Source: Symbiodinium natans
Lineage: Eukaryota > Sar > Dinophyceae > Suessiales > Symbiodiniaceae
NCBI GenBank assembly: GCA_905221605.1
Contig: CAJNDS010000459.1
Location: 62,001 to 126,000, forward strand
Direction: 5' to 3'
Length of the DNA stretch: 64,000 bases
Shown: piece after piece, positions 62,161 through 64,000 of the stretch
How positions within the stretch are numbered: position 1 is the first letter of the stretch
How the letters are laid out: each line of letters opens with the position of its first letter
Translations under genes and position numbers: made by a program
Notes under the pieces: generated by a model
What the model saw: the letters and a program-made list of their open reading frames with translations, nothing else
Told to the model about the DNA's origin: nothing
Database searches by the model: none

Positions 62161-62780
62161 AACAAAGGTTGTATGTGGTTGTGCTTAGAACCCTCCAGTT
62201 TCACTGGGCTTACAGAAGCATCGAGATGCCTAAGCCCCGGTCCTTGCAAGGGCAGAAACCTGAATATGACAAGTCATCTGAAAGTGTGGGAATTGGTCGA
62301 AAGCGAAATGGGCGAAAGTCACTGGCGGAAATCCAGTCACCACAAGCGTACGTGTGCAATGATACGCGTGTATATAAGCAACAGAGGTTTTAGGGTTTAT
62401 AATTTCAAAGCCTCAGCAACCGCAAACTGAACTAAAGCCCCAAAAGAAACACCAAAGGAAATATGCAACACAGTGACCAAGCCTCTGACCCTGAGCCTTC
62501 GTTTGTACACCCCCCCTGCTGAAACAAAAAGCCGAGACTCCAAATTCCGCGCCGCTTAACCCTGAACCACCAAAAAACACTCGAAACCCTCAACAAGCCC
62601 CTGCAGTAAACCCTTGAACCTTGGCCCTGAAACCTAGTCCCCTAAGCACTTAGAACCTGAAGCCCAGTTTAGCCCTAAGCCCCTCCCTGAACCCCCGAAA
62701 GTACCCCAAAAGAATCCCTAAAGCCCCTGACCTCTCGAAATTCTAGAAACCCCAAAACCCCCCAAAGTTTCCCAACTTCC
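62161..62780. other. Unique segment without a confident gene
   Basis: Contains two overlapping plus-strand frames at 62169-62430 of 74 and 85 codons, both of mixed composition and neither recognisable. From 62430 the sequence is A/C-rich and drifts into degenerate CCCTAAA units. I cannot support a gene here. Confidence 0.4.
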
Positions 62781-63285
62781 CCTAAACCCCAAAACCCAAA
62801 ACCCTAAACCCTAAACCCCTAAACCTCGACAATCCGGGGCCTGGTCACAAACCTAAACCCCTAAACCCCTAAACCCCTAAACCCCTAAACCCCTAAACCC
62901 CTAAACCCCTAAACCCCTAAACCCCTAAACCCCTAAACCCTAAACCCCTAAACCCCTAAACCTCGACAATCCGGGGCCTGGTCACAAACCTAAACCCTAA
63001 ACCCTAAACCCCTAAACCCTAAACCCTAAACCCCTAAACCCTAAACCCTAACCCCTAAACCCCTAACCCCTAAACCCCTAAGCCCCTAAACCCCTAAACC
63101 TCGACAATCCGGGACCTGGTCACAAACCTAAACCCTAAACCCCCAAACCCTAAACCCCTAAACCCTAAACCCCTAAACCCTAAACCCCTAAACCCTAAAT
63201 CCCTCAGCCCTAAACCCCTGAACCCCTAAACCCCTAACCCCCTAAAACCTCGAAAGGCCGGGGGCCTGGTCACAAATGTGCAGCA
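62781..63285. repeat. Higher-order repeat: CCCCTAAA arrays punctuated by a CTCGACAATCCGGGGCCTGG unit
   Basis: CCCTAAA and CCCCTAAA units are interrupted four times by a conserved segment CCTCGACAATCCGGGGCCTG followed by GTCACAAA, starting at 62824, 62961, 63099 and 63248 (the last diverged). The spacing is 137, 138 and 149 bp. The regular period shows a compound unit amplified as a whole. Confidence 0.85.
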
Positions 63286-64000
63286 GGAACTCCGCGTTTC
63301 GGAAGCATCCTGGCGAGGTTTCGCCTCCTTCGACAAGTCAGGGCTTCGGGTTTAGGGGTTTAGGATTTAGGGTTTAGGGCTTAGGGCTTAGGGTTTAGGG
63401 TTTAGGGTTTAGGGTGTAGGGTTTAGGGTTTAGGGTTTAGGGTTTAGGGTTTAGGGTTTAGAGTGTAGGGTTTAGGGTTTAGGGTTTAGGGTTTAGGGTT
63501 TAGGGTTTAGGGTTTAGGGCTGAGGGATTTAGGGTTTAGGGGTTTAGGGGTCTAGGGGTCTAGGGGGCCTGAAAAAAGGCCCGGGTTTAGGGGTTTCGGC
63601 GTTTCGGGGTTTAGGGGTTTAGGGGTCTAGGGGTCTAGGGCTTTAGGGTTTCGGGTGCAGGGTTTAGGGTTCCGGGCTTGGGCCTTCCAGAGGGGAAGCG
63701 GGGTTGTAGCGGGCTCTCGGAGGGGTCGCTTGGTGGGCTTGAGGTCTGGATAGGGTTGACTTGAAGGTTTGAGGGTCCCCCAGTTGATAGGGTTCTGGCA
63801 GGCTTTGAGGGTTTGGGGTTTAGGCTTAAGATTTAGAATGCTGGCAGGCTTCTGCTTAAGTGATTCCTCTGACAAACGAAGCCCTAAGCCCTACACTGCG
63901 CGAAGAGGGTTGCAATTTGGGTAGCCCGTCTCGGTGCGTTTCCGAACTCTCCTTGTAGCCTACCACCCTAAACCCTAAACCCCGACGCCCCTAGACCCCG
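63286..64000. repeat. Terminal TTTAGGG mosaic of the window
   Basis: TTTAGGG arrays at 63350-63520 (about 20 units), then TTTAGGGG/TCTAGGGG variants to 63660. 63670-63960 is unique sequence with a minus-strand frame of 82 codons of no recognisable type. The window ends inside unique or degenerate repeat sequence, so no chromosome end is shown. Confidence 0.75.

Noticed and set aside
1-64000. tRNA or rRNA genes
   Set aside because: I looked for cloverleaf-like segments and conserved rRNA words and saw none I could support by eye; a covariance search would be decisive.

Overview
The window looks like nuclear DNA of an alga or protist with plant-type (TTTAGGG/CCCTAAA) telomere repeats. A dinoflagellate, perhaps Symbiodiniaceae-like, is my best guess. 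It rests on the repeat type, long intronless GC-rich genes, scattered minisatellites and the absence of any bacterial gene organisation, so the species is inference. The window ends in repeats on both sides and has one 100-N assembly gap at 40169-40268. Layout: (1) 1-17.8 kb is a mosaic of telomere-type arrays in both orientations, short unique islands of about 50-300 bp that often read like exons, small inverted-repeat (MITE-like) elements and homopolymer or triplet microsatellites. (2) 17.8-20.4 kb is a 15-bp GC-rich minisatellite. (3) 20.4-27.0 kb carries the clearest host genes: a 590-aa lysine-rich orphan, a 145-aa SR-rich/coiled-coil protein and a 395-aa protein with an internal ubiquitin-like domain, followed by a 23-bp satellite. 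(4) About 28.0-40.17 kb is an AT-rich block unlike everything around it: an integrated Maverick/Polinton-like DNA virus or transposon, cut by the gap. (5) 40.27-42.6 kb is GC-rich repeat DNA. (6) 42.6-64 kb returns to the telomere-repeat mosaic with one good gene fragment at 48.6-48.9 kb. The viral block encodes a protein-primed-type family B DNA polymerase, a zinc-finger protein, a GIY-YIG nuclease, a retrovirus-type integrase, an A32-like packaging ATPase, a fibre-like protein with a C-terminal S74 chaperone/protease domain, a second nuclease-tail/zinc-finger protein running into the gap, and six small orphan proteins. Polymerase and integrase would replicate and insert the element; ATPase and fibre imply a particle, yet no major capsid protein or maturation protease is visible before the gap. 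Two regulatory layers can be read. A CTTAAAGA motif lies upstream of polymerase, integrase, GIY-YIG, zinc-finger and one orphan gene, while an AT-only TTAATAATA-type motif abuts the starts of ATPase, fibre and three small genes. Perfect or near-perfect hairpins sit at nearly every gene 3' end, sometimes overlapping both stop codons of a convergent pair. In the host mosaic the most informative observation is that telomere-type arrays interrupt MITE copies. Comparing an interrupted with an uninterrupted copy in the same window (46.83-46.98 kb against 9.97-10.10 kb) gives an empty-site view, so at least some interstitial telomere arrays were inserted secondarily.
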